Assembly (NCBI GenBank): GCA_021796215.1 | Contig: JAJYOK010000029.1 | Span: 1 to 33,467 of the forward strand | Direction of reading: 5' to 3' | Length of the DNA stretch: 33,467 bases | DNA from: Bacteroidota bacterium | GTDB lineage: Bacteria; Bacteroidota; Ignavibacteria; UBA10030; UBA8401 | Shown here: piece by piece, positions 7,286 through 14,526 of the stretch | Numbering within the stretch: position 1 is the stretch's first letter | Layout of the letters: every line of letters begins with the position of its first letter | Made by a program: the position numbers and the translations under genes | The notes under the pieces: model-generated | What the model saw: only the letters and a program-made list of their open reading frames with translations | Told to the model about the DNA's origin: nothing | Databases searched by the model: none

Positions 7286-8455
7286 TTATGAAACAAATAC
7301 TTTTGCAACATCCAACAGCATTGAGGGCTGATTCCACAGTGCTGTGCGGAAAATTCCGCCGAGCGTACGTTTGTGTTCCGGTAATTTCAGTGCGCTGGTG
7401 CAGATTGAATTCAACGTGTCGTCGGAAAAACCGGCGATGGCTTCTTTGATATTATAGAACACCTCATGCCGCCAGCCGAGCCGCTTCTGCCAGCGTTTTT
7501 CATAGTGGGCTAAAAATGAAAGATCATCTTTCTGAATTGCTTCTGCGGCAACTTCGCCCGCGATCATGCCGCCGATCATCCCGGAAATAATTCCTCCGCC
7601 GGAAACGGGATTCACCTGATGTCCGGCATCGCCGACAAGCATCACGCGGTTTTTCACCAGCGTGTCGCACGTCTTCGCGCAGGGAACGCCGCCGGCAATG
7701 TGTGTCAGCACTGCCGCGTTCGGAAATTTCTTTTCAATGAATTCCTGAAGAAATTTTATTGCCGATTTTTTTTTCGCTTCTTCAACGCTCAAACCGAGTC
7801 CGACATTGGCGGTATGTTTTCCTTTCGGAAAAACCCACAAATATCCGCCGGGAGAGACCTCATCGCCGAAATAAAAATCAAGCGTCTCATCATCAACATC
7901 AATGCCCGAGATCGTCATCTGCGCGCAGCTTTCCATGTCGCGGATATGGCATGTTGTATCAATACCCGCCCATTTGCCGACGCGCGATTCTACTCCGTCA
8001 GCGCCGATAACAACCTTGCACGAAATTTCTACTTTCACATCTTTGATCAGCGCTTTCACGCCGGTCACTTCGCCGTTGTTGTCTTTCAGTAAATCATAGA
8101 CGTATGCTTTCGTCACAACTTCTGCGCCTTCAACGGCGGCAAGTTTTGCAAGCTCATAATCGAAAATGCGGCGTTCAAGCACATAGCCGGCGCCGTCCAA
8201 CTGCGGAATAACACTGCTGCCGTTCGGCGCAACAAGGCGAAACTTCGTCACGGTTGAAGCGATCCATTTCGGATCCGGCTGAATGAATTGAATCACACCT
8301 TCATGGCTTACCGCTTCACCGCAGCGCACAGGATAACCGACATCGCGGTCTTTTTCCAGCATCAGCACGCTTGCGCCGTTCGCCGCCGCATAACGAGCCG
8401 CAGTTGAACCCGCTGGTCCTGCTCCAACAACTATAACGTCGTACTGTTGTTTCAC
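7286..8455 (-). CDS. Geranylgeranyl reductase family FAD-dependent oxidoreductase
   Basis: This 389-aa flavoprotein belongs to the geranylgeranyl reductase branch of the p-hydroxybenzoate-hydroxylase superfamily, which saturates double bonds in isoprenoid chains. It has the FAD dinucleotide-binding site VIVVGAGPAGSTAARYAA at the N-terminus and GYPVRCGEAVS, a family-typical cysteine-containing loop. GGYLWVFPKG is the YxWxFP substrate-pocket motif, and VMLVGDAGHQVNPVSGGGI is the second FAD motif. The start is GTG at 8455. It lies 12 bp after the ferredoxin gene, the likely electron donor. Possible substrates are a menaquinone side chain, polyprenyl lipids or carotenoid precursors; the sequence does not decide. 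Confidence 0.9.
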   Translation of the reverse strand: MKQQYDVIVVGAGPAGSTAARYAAANGASVLMLEKDRDVGYPVRCGEAVSHEGVIQFIQPDPKWIASTVTKFRLVAPNGSSVIPQLDGAGYVLERRIFDYELAKLAAVEGAEVVTKAYVYDLLKDNNGEVTGVKALIKDVKVEISCKVVIGADGVESRVGKWAGIDTTCHIRDMESCAQMTISGIDVDDETLDFYFGDEVSPGGYLWVFPKGKHTANVGLGLSVEEAKKKSAIKFLQEFIEKKFPNAAVLTHIAGGVPCAKTCDTLVKNRVMLVGDAGHQVNPVSGGGIISGMIGGMIAGEVAAEAIQKDDLSFLAHYEKRWQKRLGWRHEVFYNIKEAIAGFSDDTLNSICTSALKLPEHKRTLGGIFRTALWNQPSMLLDVAKVFVS

Positions 8456-8467
8456 AAATTTTGATTT

Positions 8468-8728
8468 TTATTTCAATGAATTGGCAAATTGAAAATCATC
8501 CACTGCAACAATATCCTTCGGCAAATCCTGAATTCCTTCACGGTGAAATTCCAGCACTTCCCACGGGCACGCCCAGACGCACTTGCGGCAATTCGTACAT
8601 CGGTCTTCGATGATGGAAAGCTTTGCTTCCATCAATTCAATGGCATCTTCGGGACACACGCCGACACAGCAGCCGCAAAAATCGCATTTGCCGGGGCGAA
8701 CGTAAATCATCAGAAATGGTTTTGCCAT
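8468..8728 (-). CDS. 2[4Fe-4S] dicluster ferredoxin
   Basis: This 86-aa electron-transfer protein has two cluster-binding motifs: CDFCGCCVGVCPEDAIEL and CTNCRKCVWACPWEVLEF. Both follow CxxCxxCxxxCP. The chosen ATG at 8728 is preceded by AAGGAA about 11 bases upstream; the earlier in-frame ATG at 8770 would add a non-conserved 14 residues. The adjacent geranylgeranyl-reductase-family gene suggests that it delivers electrons to that flavoprotein, as is seen for several archaeal GGR/ferredoxin pairs. That role is inferred from context. Confidence 0.93.
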   Translation of the reverse strand: MAKPFLMIYVRPGKCDFCGCCVGVCPEDAIELMEAKLSIIEDRCTNCRKCVWACPWEVLEFHREGIQDLPKDIVAVDDFQFANSLK

Positions 8729-8808
8729 CGTTAAAAATTCCTTATTTCCCGCCGCAGCAGGTTTCAACAAAGATAGAAAGTCATGCCGCGAAAATCAAAC
8801 ATTCTTTT

Positions 8809-9240
8809 TCAGCGGCTTCCGGCTTTTACCGAAAGCAATTCCACTTCAAAAATCAGTGTTGAATTCGGCGGAATGACGCCGGGAACACCGTGGCTTCCGT
8901 AGGCAAGTTCGGGCGGAATTGTGAATTTTGTTATGCCGCCGGCTTTCATTGTGGCAACACCGTCATCCCATCCTTGAATAACCTCGCCGACACCGAGCCG
9001 GAATGTAAACGGCTGATGGCGGTCTAGTGAACTGTCGAATTTTTTCCCGTCCTCAAGCCAGCCCGTGTAATTCACCGTTACGGAATCTCCGCGTTGCGGC
9101 GCAGCACCTGTGCCTTCTTTAATAACTGTATAACGAACTCCTGTTGATGTCACGTGTTCACCTTTCTTAACGCAGCCGCTGAACGTGATCAGCGCGGCAA
9201 TTGTAAAAATGCAGAATATCCTCTTCATTATTTCGTTCAT
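8809..9240 (-). CDS. FKBP-type peptidyl-prolyl cis-trans isomerase, lipoprotein
   Basis: This 143-aa protein begins with a lipoprotein signal (KRIFCIFTIAALITFSGC, lipidated Cys23). A single FKBP domain follows, which catalyses proline isomerisation during periplasmic protein folding. Family features are GDSVTVNYTGWLEDGKKFDS, the active-site stretch FRLGVGEVIQGWDDGVATMK, IPPELAYGSHG and IPPNSTLIFEVELLSV. The ATG at 9240 has AAGG five bases upstream and is preferred over the upstream candidate at 9285. A strong minus-strand terminator ends only about 12 bases upstream of this start, so expression probably depends on read-through from HU or on a promoter not obvious to me. Confidence 0.92.
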   Translation of the reverse strand: MNEIMKRIFCIFTIAALITFSGCVKKGEHVTSTGVRYTVIKEGTGAAPQRGDSVTVNYTGWLEDGKKFDSSLDRHQPFTFRLGVGEVIQGWDDGVATMKAGGITKFTIPPELAYGSHGVPGVIPPNSTLIFEVELLSVKAGSR

Positions 9241-9251
9241 AAAAGCCTTAG

Positions 9252-9300
9252 CAAAAAAAATGCGTGTTCTCCGAACAATCTGCATTCAGAAAACACGCAC
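9252..9300 (-). terminator. Intrinsic terminator downstream of HU
   Basis: Read on the minus strand, TGCGTGTT-type arms (9291-9299 pairing with 9261-9268) enclose a loop of about 22 bases and are followed by a run of eight T. It lies 20 bases past the HU stop codon and directly ahead of the FKBP start, so it separates or attenuates the two genes. Confidence 0.75.
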
Positions 9301-9320
9301 TATCCTGTGCGAAAATACGA

Positions 9321-9611
9321 TTACATTCCGCTGGTTAAAATTGCGTCTTTTGCTGCTTTCGCAACTCGGAACTTCACAACTTTTTTGGCAGGAATCTGAA
9401 TGATCTCGCCCGTGGCGGGATTGCGTCCTTGGCGCGCCTTACGATCTACCAATACCAGCTTGCCGATTCCGGGAATCGTGAACTGATTTTTGGCTTCGGT
9501 GTAGGCAAGATTCGCCAGCTCTTCAAAAATCTGCGCGACCAGCTTTTTCTTGAAACCGAACTTCTTCGCAAAGTGGTCTGCAACCTGCGACTTCGTCATG
9601 GCTTTTGCCAT
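9321..9611 (-). CDS. HU family DNA-binding protein
   Basis: This 96-aa nucleoid-associated protein bends DNA as a dimer. The N-terminal helices (MTKSQVADHFAKKFGFKK) and the beta-arm region are typical, the latter with GRNPATGEIIQIPAKKVVKF carrying the intercalating proline in RNPATG. The length matches the family (90-100). An excellent ribosome-binding site, AAAGGAG, lies about seven bases before the ATG. A terminator follows directly, so it is probably transcribed alone at high level. It cannot be assigned to HU-alpha or HU-beta. Confidence 0.96.
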   Translation of the reverse strand: MAKAMTKSQVADHFAKKFGFKKKLVAQIFEELANLAYTEAKNQFTIPGIGKLVLVDRKARQGRNPATGEIIQIPAKKVVKFRVAKAAKDAILTSGM

Positions 9612-9822
9612 TGTGTGCTCCTTTATTTGGTGATAGGGTTGTGAAATGTAGCGTGAATTATTTTTCGTTGTTTTTCAAGCAAATCAACGTTCGATTGGAA
9701 ATATACAAAAAACATAATAAAATGCTACTATTTTTTTTATTATTCAGGAACTTTTTATTGAACCGGCTATGTTCTATTCACTGTACATTAGATGACATTC
9801 ACTAAAAAGTGAGGAAGGTTTT

Positions 9823-10284
9823 ATGAAGAAGACCAATTTATCTCTTATTCTCGCACTCCTTGCAATGGCAAGTTTTTCCCTCTTTGCACAGGGAAAAAGT
9901 GCTAAAACAACGTCAAATAAGACAATTAAAGGCTATTTGATGGATAGTATGTGTGCTACGATGGCAGTCAGTAAAGGGCCAAAAGTCGCAATGGAAAAAG
10001 CCGAGAAACACTCGAAATCCTGTGCTCTTGAAGACGACTGTGAAGCAAGCGGGTATGGCGTGATGTCTGAGGGAAAATTCATAAAGTTTGATAAGAAGGG
10101 GGATAAAGATGCGCTTGCCCTTTTGAACAAAACCGATAAGAAAAACCATATCATGATTGAAGTAACGGGAATGAACGGGAAAGATAATTTTGCAGTTTCT
10201 TCGATCAAAGAGATTGCCGATAATACAGGCGCAACAGACAATGCTAAAAAATCTGATATGCACGAACATCACAAAATGAATTGA
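9823..10284 (+). CDS. Small exported protein, unknown function
   Basis: This 153-aa protein has a clear signal peptide (KKTNLSLILALLAMASFSLFA, cut before QGK). The mature part has a conserved-looking arrangement of cysteines, IKGYLMDSMCA, then HSKSCALEDDCEASGYGVM, followed by GKFIKFDKKGDKDAL. This suggests disulfides or metal binding in the periplasm. I have seen this GYxxDxxCA...KSCAL...SGYG pattern in uncharacterised exported proteins but know no function. The tail is rich in His/Met (SDMHEHHKMN), a possible metal-binding stretch. GGAAGG six bases before the ATG is a good ribosome-binding site. It is a single-gene unit ending in its own terminator. Confidence 0.8.
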   Translation: MKKTNLSLILALLAMASFSLFAQGKSAKTTSNKTIKGYLMDSMCATMAVSKGPKVAMEKAEKHSKSCALEDDCEASGYGVMSEGKFIKFDKKGDKDALALLNKTDKKNHIMIEVTGMNGKDNFAVSSIKEIADNTGATDNAKKSDMHEHHKMN

Positions 10285-10305
10285 CGGTGATGTTCGCAGT
10301 TACAG

Positions 10306-10341
10306 AAAGCCTCCCTGCTCCAGACAGAGAGGCTTTTTTAT
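10306..10341 (+). terminator. Intrinsic terminator of the small exported protein gene
   Basis: AAAGCCTC (10306-10313) pairs with GAGGCTTT further on, followed by TTTTTA. It starts 22 bases after the stop codon. Confidence 0.85.
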
Positions 10342-10376
10342 TGTACAACGTATAACCTTGTCAGCGTTAATTTAGA

Positions 10377-10409
10377 AGATGGACTCCACCTTGAAGATGG
10401 AGTCCATCT
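10377..10409. repeat. Perfect 12-bp inverted repeat at the 3' end of the GNAT gene
   Basis: AGATGGACTCCA and TGGAGTCCATCT form a perfect hairpin with a 9-base loop. It abuts the TAG stop of the minus-strand acetyltransferase gene. No T-run follows on either strand, so it would be an RNA-stabilising hairpin or a dispersed palindrome and not a classic terminator. Confidence 0.7.
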
Positions 10410-10919
10410 CTAATCCACGACAAGATCGTACCTCTGTTCTTTCAGAAATTTTCCAAAACTCGTTGATTCTTTTTCTTCCGTCAGCACAAATCCTGCCCGC
10501 AAATACAAATGTGCCGCGGCTGTCAGTTCATGAGTTGTCCACAAATACGATTTTTTGTAAGCGCAGCGACGGAAAAATTCCATGTATAGTGCCATCAGTT
10601 TTTTACCGAGACCGATTCCTCTGTATTCCGGACACAGAAGAAAATACCGCAGTTGTGCCGCGTTTCCCCTGTTCACTAAAAACAAGCAGCCTATAATGCG
10701 GTTCTTGTGCTCGCAAATCCAGACGCATTCCTTCTTCGGATTGTAATTTTTGTAGAACTCGCACAATCCCGCAGCGACGTAGGTTTCAAATTCGATGCCG
10801 TAATGATATTCTTCTTTGTACAACTTCCCGTGAAGATAAATAATGTACCCGATGTCGCCCGGCTTTAATTCGGTGCGAATCGTAATATCATCAAGAGAAA
10901 GTTCTTCCTTTTGTTTCAT
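10410..10919 (-). CDS. GNAT family N-acetyltransferase
   Basis: This 169-aa protein carries the acetyl-CoA-binding motif A as LLCPEYRGIGLGKKLMA (Q/RxxGxG/A form RGIGLG). The strand before it (AQLRYFL) and the later ELTAAAHLYLRAGF, a typical motif B, complete the GNAT core. The region GIEFETYVAAGLCEF resembles the acetyltransferase half of MarR-GNAT fusion proteins, but no MarR domain is present. The substrate is unknown. The ATG at 10919 lies only about 7 bases after a good -10 box, so the message may be leaderless; an upstream ATG at 10943 falls inside the promoter and is rejected. Confidence 0.87.
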   Translation of the reverse strand: MKQKEELSLDDITIRTELKPGDIGYIIYLHGKLYKEEYHYGIEFETYVAAGLCEFYKNYNPKKECVWICEHKNRIIGCLFLVNRGNAAQLRYFLLCPEYRGIGLGKKLMALYMEFFRRCAYKKSYLWTTHELTAAAHLYLRAGFVLTEEKESTSFGKFLKEQRYDLVVD

Positions 10920-10925
10920 AAAACG

Positions 10926-10954
10926 AACATACTGCAATTGCACGACTCTGTCAA
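10926..10954 (-). promoter_or_regulatory. Sigma70-like promoter for the GNAT gene
   Basis: On the minus strand, TTGACA (10954-10949), a 17-base spacer and TATGTT (10931-10926) make a near-consensus promoter. The expected start of transcription coincides with the ATG at 10919. Confidence 0.65.
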
Positions 10955-10973
10955 GTTCTCAATGGTGCGCTAC

Positions 10974-11002
10974 TTGACGTTTGCCTCACAAATTTTTACA
11001 TT
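10974..11002 (+). promoter_or_regulatory. Sigma70-like promoter for the MFS transporter gene
   Basis: TTGACG (10974-10979), a 17-base spacer and TACATT (10997-11002) point towards the transporter at 11077. The -35 boxes of this and the divergent GNAT promoter lie in an inverted repeat, GTCAAGT (10950-10956) and ACTTGAC (10972-10978), so one regulator could control both. Confidence 0.6.
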
Positions 11003-11076
11003 GACCGCAGTTTGATGAAAGATAAAGAACACCGAAGTTCTTTTTTCGGACAACCTCAAACAATCTCACTACTTTC

Positions 11077-12312
11077 ATGTCCCTTCTCAACGAATCTGAA
11101 AAACCGACAATACAACACTACAGAATTCTCTTCATGAGCTGGGCGGGATGGGTATTCGATTTCTATGACCTCATTCTCTTCTCGTTCCTTCTCATTCCAA
11201 TCGGCAAGGAACTTCACCTTTCGAATGTAGGATTGTCGTACGTGCTCGGCGCGTCGCTTGCCGCAACAGCTGTTGGCGGCGTTGCATTCGGAATTCTTTC
11301 CGACCGGTTCGGAAGGAAAAATGTTCTTCAATGGACAATTCTCACGTACAGCATCGGCACATTCCTGTGCGGGCTTGCGTCATCGCTTGAAGTGTTGCTC
11401 TTCTTCAGGATCATCACCGGCTTTGGCGTTGGCGGCGAATGGGCAACAGGTCAAACGTACATTGGCGAATCTTTTCCGCCGAAAATGCGCGGGAGATACG
11501 GCGCAATAATGCAAACCGGCGCGCCGTTCGGTATTGTGCTTGCATCAATCGTCGGAGGATTTGCCGCACCGGAAATCGGCTGGAGAATTTGTTTCTTTCT
11601 TTCCGTTCTTCCCGCTCTTCTCGTCGTCTTCATCCGGAAAAGACTGCCTGAATCCGACGTGTGGCTCGAAAGAAAATCCCTTCCTGATTCGCAAGCTTCC
11701 GGAAACAGATTTCTTGAATTGTTTTCCCCCGCACACAGAAATCTTTTCTTGAAATCTCTCACCCTCGCCATCTTCGACATGTCGGCATATTGGTTCACCT
11801 ATAGCTGGCTGCCCGGCTATCTTCATCAGGAACGACAGTTTACATTAACAAAATCCGCCGCGTGGATGCTTGTAACGCAGGCTGGCGGCTTAATCGGTTA
11901 TCTCACGTTCGGCATGATGGCAGATAAAATCGGCAGAAGACCCGCGTATTCGATTTATTCATTCGTGATGGCAATCGGACTTGTAATGATAACGATCATG
12001 TGGAACGAGGTTGTGGTTTTTCCCACTCTTGCGCTTGCATTCATGTTCCTTGTCGGATTCGGCACAGGAATGTTCAGCGGCTACGGCCCGTTGTTCGCCG
12101 AACTTTTTCCCACATCCATCAGAAACACGGCGATGGGTTCGGCATTCAATCTCGCGCGCGGCGTTCAGTTTTTCACACCGGTCATCATTGCAGTGATCGC
12201 GGAACAATACGGGCTCGGCGGCGGAATTTCTCTCGCAGCATTGTTCGCGCTTCTCACCGGAATCTGGATCTGGACTTTCCCCGAAACAAAAGGGAAAATA
12301 CTGGATACATGA
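11077..12312 (+). CDS. MFS transporter, metabolite:H+ symporter type
   Basis: This is a 411-aa, 12-helix major facilitator. The loop 2-3 signature is GILSDRFGRK (residues 72-81) and its counterpart in the second half is GMMADKIGRR. RIITGFGVGGEWATGQTYIGE and LPESDVWLERK resemble the sialate/aromatic-acid/metabolite:H+ symporter subfamilies, which import organic acids. The substrate cannot be assigned. The protein starts MSLLNESEK and has no signal peptide, as expected. It stands alone between a divergent promoter region and a convergent rubrerythrin gene. Confidence 0.9.
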   Translation: MSLLNESEKPTIQHYRILFMSWAGWVFDFYDLILFSFLLIPIGKELHLSNVGLSYVLGASLAATAVGGVAFGILSDRFGRKNVLQWTILTYSIGTFLCGLASSLEVLLFFRIITGFGVGGEWATGQTYIGESFPPKMRGRYGAIMQTGAPFGIVLASIVGGFAAPEIGWRICFFLSVLPALLVVFIRKRLPESDVWLERKSLPDSQASGNRFLELFSPAHRNLFLKSLTLAIFDMSAYWFTYSWLPGYLHQERQFTLTKSAAWMLVTQAGGLIGYLTFGMMADKIGRRPAYSIYSFVMAIGLVMITIMWNEVVVFPTLALAFMFLVGFGTGMFSGYGPLFAELFPTSIRNTAMGSAFNLARGVQFFTPVIIAVIAEQYGLGGGISLAALFALLTGIWIWTFPETKGKILDT

Positions 12313-12350
12313 AGATTCCTGATCGCCCGCTCACAATAGCATTTCTGAAA

Positions 12351-12384
12351 TAAAAAAGCCGGCAAGTGCGCCTGCCGGCTCTTT
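12351..12384 (-). terminator. Terminator of the rubrerythrin gene
   Basis: AGCCGGCA (12357-12364) and TGCCGGCT (12373-12380) form an 8-bp GC-rich stem. Read on the minus strand it is followed by TTTTTTA, so it ends rubrerythrin transcription. It may also block convergent transcription from the MFS gene. Confidence 0.85.
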
Positions 12385-12408
12385 CCCCCGGAAAAAAAAT
12401 AAAGCGGC

Positions 12409-13035
12409 TTATTGGAATGTCACAAATCTATCGCGCGGTGTCATCGAAATGCCGCAGCGCGCAGGCGCCGTTCCTTCGTACGTGTTGCCGCACGTTGTGC
12501 AAACCTCATATTGCGACGGCATGGATTTCTCATTTTTCTCCTCTAACATCTTCAGTGCATTAGTGTACATCACCTTATGCTTTTGCTCTGTTTGGTACGC
12601 ATAGTTGAACGAGATCAACGCGATGTTTACGTTCGCGTCGTTGGCGTCCTTAATAAAGCCGGGATACATTGTCGTCACTTCGTACGTTTCTCCCTTTACT
12701 GCATCTTCAAGGTTATCCTTCGTTGATTTCACTTCAAACTTCGGCGTTACTTCTCCTGCCTTCTCGCCAAGCTGTTCCAGCGCGGCTTTATGATTTCCGG
12801 CATGAATGGACTCGGATTTTGAAGCCGCTTCGAAAAGCAATGCGATTTTCGGGTACCCTTCCGCTTTCGCTTTCTTCGCATAGGCGGCATACTTTGCGCT
12901 CGCCGTGGTTTCGCCGGTAAACGCCGCTTTAATATCTTCAATGACTTTTGCGCGCGCCGAATTATCAGATGCCATGACTTTCGCCGATGCAAGAAGCACG
13001 AGCAGTGCAACAGACAGCATGAAATACTTTTTCAT
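12409..13035 (-). CDS. Exported rubrerythrin with incomplete rubredoxin domain
   Basis: Rubrerythrins are diiron peroxidases that reduce H2O2. The ferritin-like domain has all expected ligands: FTGETTASAKY, the EXXH pair in KSESIHAGNH, KGETYEVTTMYP and TEQKHKVMY. The C-terminal rubredoxin-like part reads CTTCGNTYEGTAPARCGIS; the usual CPxC second knuckle is CGIS, so the fourth cysteine is replaced by serine. A signal peptide (KKYFMLSVALLVLLASAKVMA) sends the 208-aa protein out of the cytoplasm, which is unusual. AAAGGAT lies about seven bases before the chosen ATG; the upstream ATG at 13110 is rejected. A nested palindrome at 13068-13092 lies in the promoter region. Confidence 0.9.
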   Translation of the reverse strand: MKKYFMLSVALLVLLASAKVMASDNSARAKVIEDIKAAFTGETTASAKYAAYAKKAKAEGYPKIALLFEAASKSESIHAGNHKAALEQLGEKAGEVTPKFEVKSTKDNLEDAVKGETYEVTTMYPGFIKDANDANVNIALISFNYAYQTEQKHKVMYTNALKMLEEKNEKSMPSQYEVCTTCGNTYEGTAPARCGISMTPRDRFVTFQ

Positions 13036-13067
13036 TGGTGTATCCTTTCGTACATATTTAATGAATA

Positions 13068-13092
13068 GTGAGTTGGTGAAAATTTCACTCAC
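13068..13092. promoter_or_regulatory. Nested palindrome upstream of rubrerythrin, candidate operator
   Basis: GTGAAAATTTCAC (13076-13088) is a perfect odd palindrome, and GTGAG (13068-13072) with CTCAC (13088-13092) forms a second, outer pair. It lies 33-57 bases upstream of the rubrerythrin start. It does not match the PerR or Fur boxes I know. Confidence 0.45.
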
Positions 13093-13143
13093 AAGATACG
13101 CCGGCAACACTAAAAGCTTCTTTAATACAATCTTAAAATTTGA

Positions 13144-14526
13144 TTAGAAATTTTTCGGGAAGCGGAGCGTGAGCGTCGTCCCTTCCCCCACTGTGCTCTG
13201 CACGGAAAGAAAAATATTCTGCAGGTCCGCAAGGCGCTTGGCAATAGCCAGTCCTAAGCCGGTTCCGGCAACGGAGGAATTCCTCGATTCATCGGTGCGG
13301 TAGAATCGGTCGAAGATATGCGGAAGCTGCTCTGCGTTGATACCGTATCCCCGGTCGGTAATAGCGCACAGGACTTGCCTGTCAATTTCTTCAATACGAA
13401 TCGTCAGCGAGGTCCCTTCATCGGAGTATTTGATCGAGTTGGAGAAAATATTTGTAAGAAGAATTTCGAGCATGTGCGCATCTGCCTGAACAATGTGCCC
13501 CGCGGTGTAACGGAAGTTGAGCTTTGTTCTGTGCTTTGCCAGGGATGATTGCATCCGCGCCAACACGTTGGAAATCTGCTCTCCAAGATCGAGAGGCTCA
13601 GGCAATTTCTTTTGCCGCTCGCTTTCGTACCGGGCAAGCAGTAAAAGCTGTTCCACAAGAGAAGAAAGGCGATTCACCTCGCCGATTACTTCCGTAACTT
13701 TTGCAACGTACTGCTCCGCTTTCCGGGGACGGCGTATCAGAACTTCCAGCGTTCCTTTCATCGCGGTGAGCGGCGTGCGTAATTCATGCGAAGCATCTGA
13801 TGTGAATTGCTGTTCGCGCTCGACCGCATCCTGCAGCCGGTCGAGCAGTCCGTTGATCGTTGCCGTAAGGCGGTACAATTCGTCCCTATGCGGCGGAAGT
13901 TCGATGCGCTCGCCGAGATTTTCCTTTGTGATATGCTCGGCAGTAGAAATTACTGCACCGATGGGCGTAATGCTCTTCCCCGCAATAAAACGGCTCACGG
14001 TAAAAGTCACGAACAGCGCAATCGGATAAACAATAAGCAGCACGATTCTCAGGCTGAGAAGCAGCAGCTCTGCTTCATCCAGCGGCAAAGCGACCAAAAG
14101 ATACCCGAGCGTCCTGTTTTCTGTACTCTGGATCGGCAGCTGCAATTGACGCACTGACGCGCCGGAAAGAGTGGCATTATAATAAGTCCGCTCGTGAAGA
14201 GCGGGACGAAACTGCAACGCGGACGAAAGAAGATTCTCGGATTTCCGTAACTGCGTTCCCGCCGTGTCCACAACTTCGAGAAAAACCGGATTCACTTCAG
14301 CATTGTGGTGTTCCCCTTCCTTCCACTCGTACGGATTGGCAAAGATGAACTGGTTGCTCAGCACGACAATGCTTTTGAATACTTCCAGCGACTCCGCATC
14401 GAGGTCGCCGTCAAGATGGCTGTACATTGTGCGCGCGGCAACTTCATACAAAAGAAAAAACAAAACTGCAATGATCACGCCGGTGGTGATAACGTAGTAC
14501 GTCGCAATTCTGTCGCGCAGGCTCAT
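13144..14526 (-). CDS. Two-component sensor histidine kinase
   Basis: This 460-aa membrane kinase has TM1 at about 9-28, an extracytoplasmic sensor region to about 150, and TM2 at about 155-178. HAMP (to about 235), a HisKA domain with FTSDASHELRTPLTAMKG (phospho-accepting His247) and a HATPase domain follow. N, G1 and G2 boxes appear as LLTNIFSNSIKYSD, CAITDRGYGI and GTGLGLAIAK. The architecture matches CusS/ArlS-type kinases. Its ATG overlaps the response regulator stop by 4 bp, so the pair is co-translated. The signal is unknown; the DUF2231 partner may point to redox or metal sensing. Confidence 0.95.
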   Translation of the reverse strand: MSLRDRIATYYVITTGVIIAVLFFLLYEVAARTMYSHLDGDLDAESLEVFKSIVVLSNQFIFANPYEWKEGEHHNAEVNPVFLEVVDTAGTQLRKSENLLSSALQFRPALHERTYYNATLSGASVRQLQLPIQSTENRTLGYLLVALPLDEAELLLLSLRIVLLIVYPIALFVTFTVSRFIAGKSITPIGAVISTAEHITKENLGERIELPPHRDELYRLTATINGLLDRLQDAVEREQQFTSDASHELRTPLTAMKGTLEVLIRRPRKAEQYVAKVTEVIGEVNRLSSLVEQLLLLARYESERQKKLPEPLDLGEQISNVLARMQSSLAKHRTKLNFRYTAGHIVQADAHMLEILLTNIFSNSIKYSDEGTSLTIRIEEIDRQVLCAITDRGYGINAEQLPHIFDRFYRTDESRNSSVAGTGLGLAIAKRLADLQNIFLSVQSTVGEGTTLTLRFPKNF

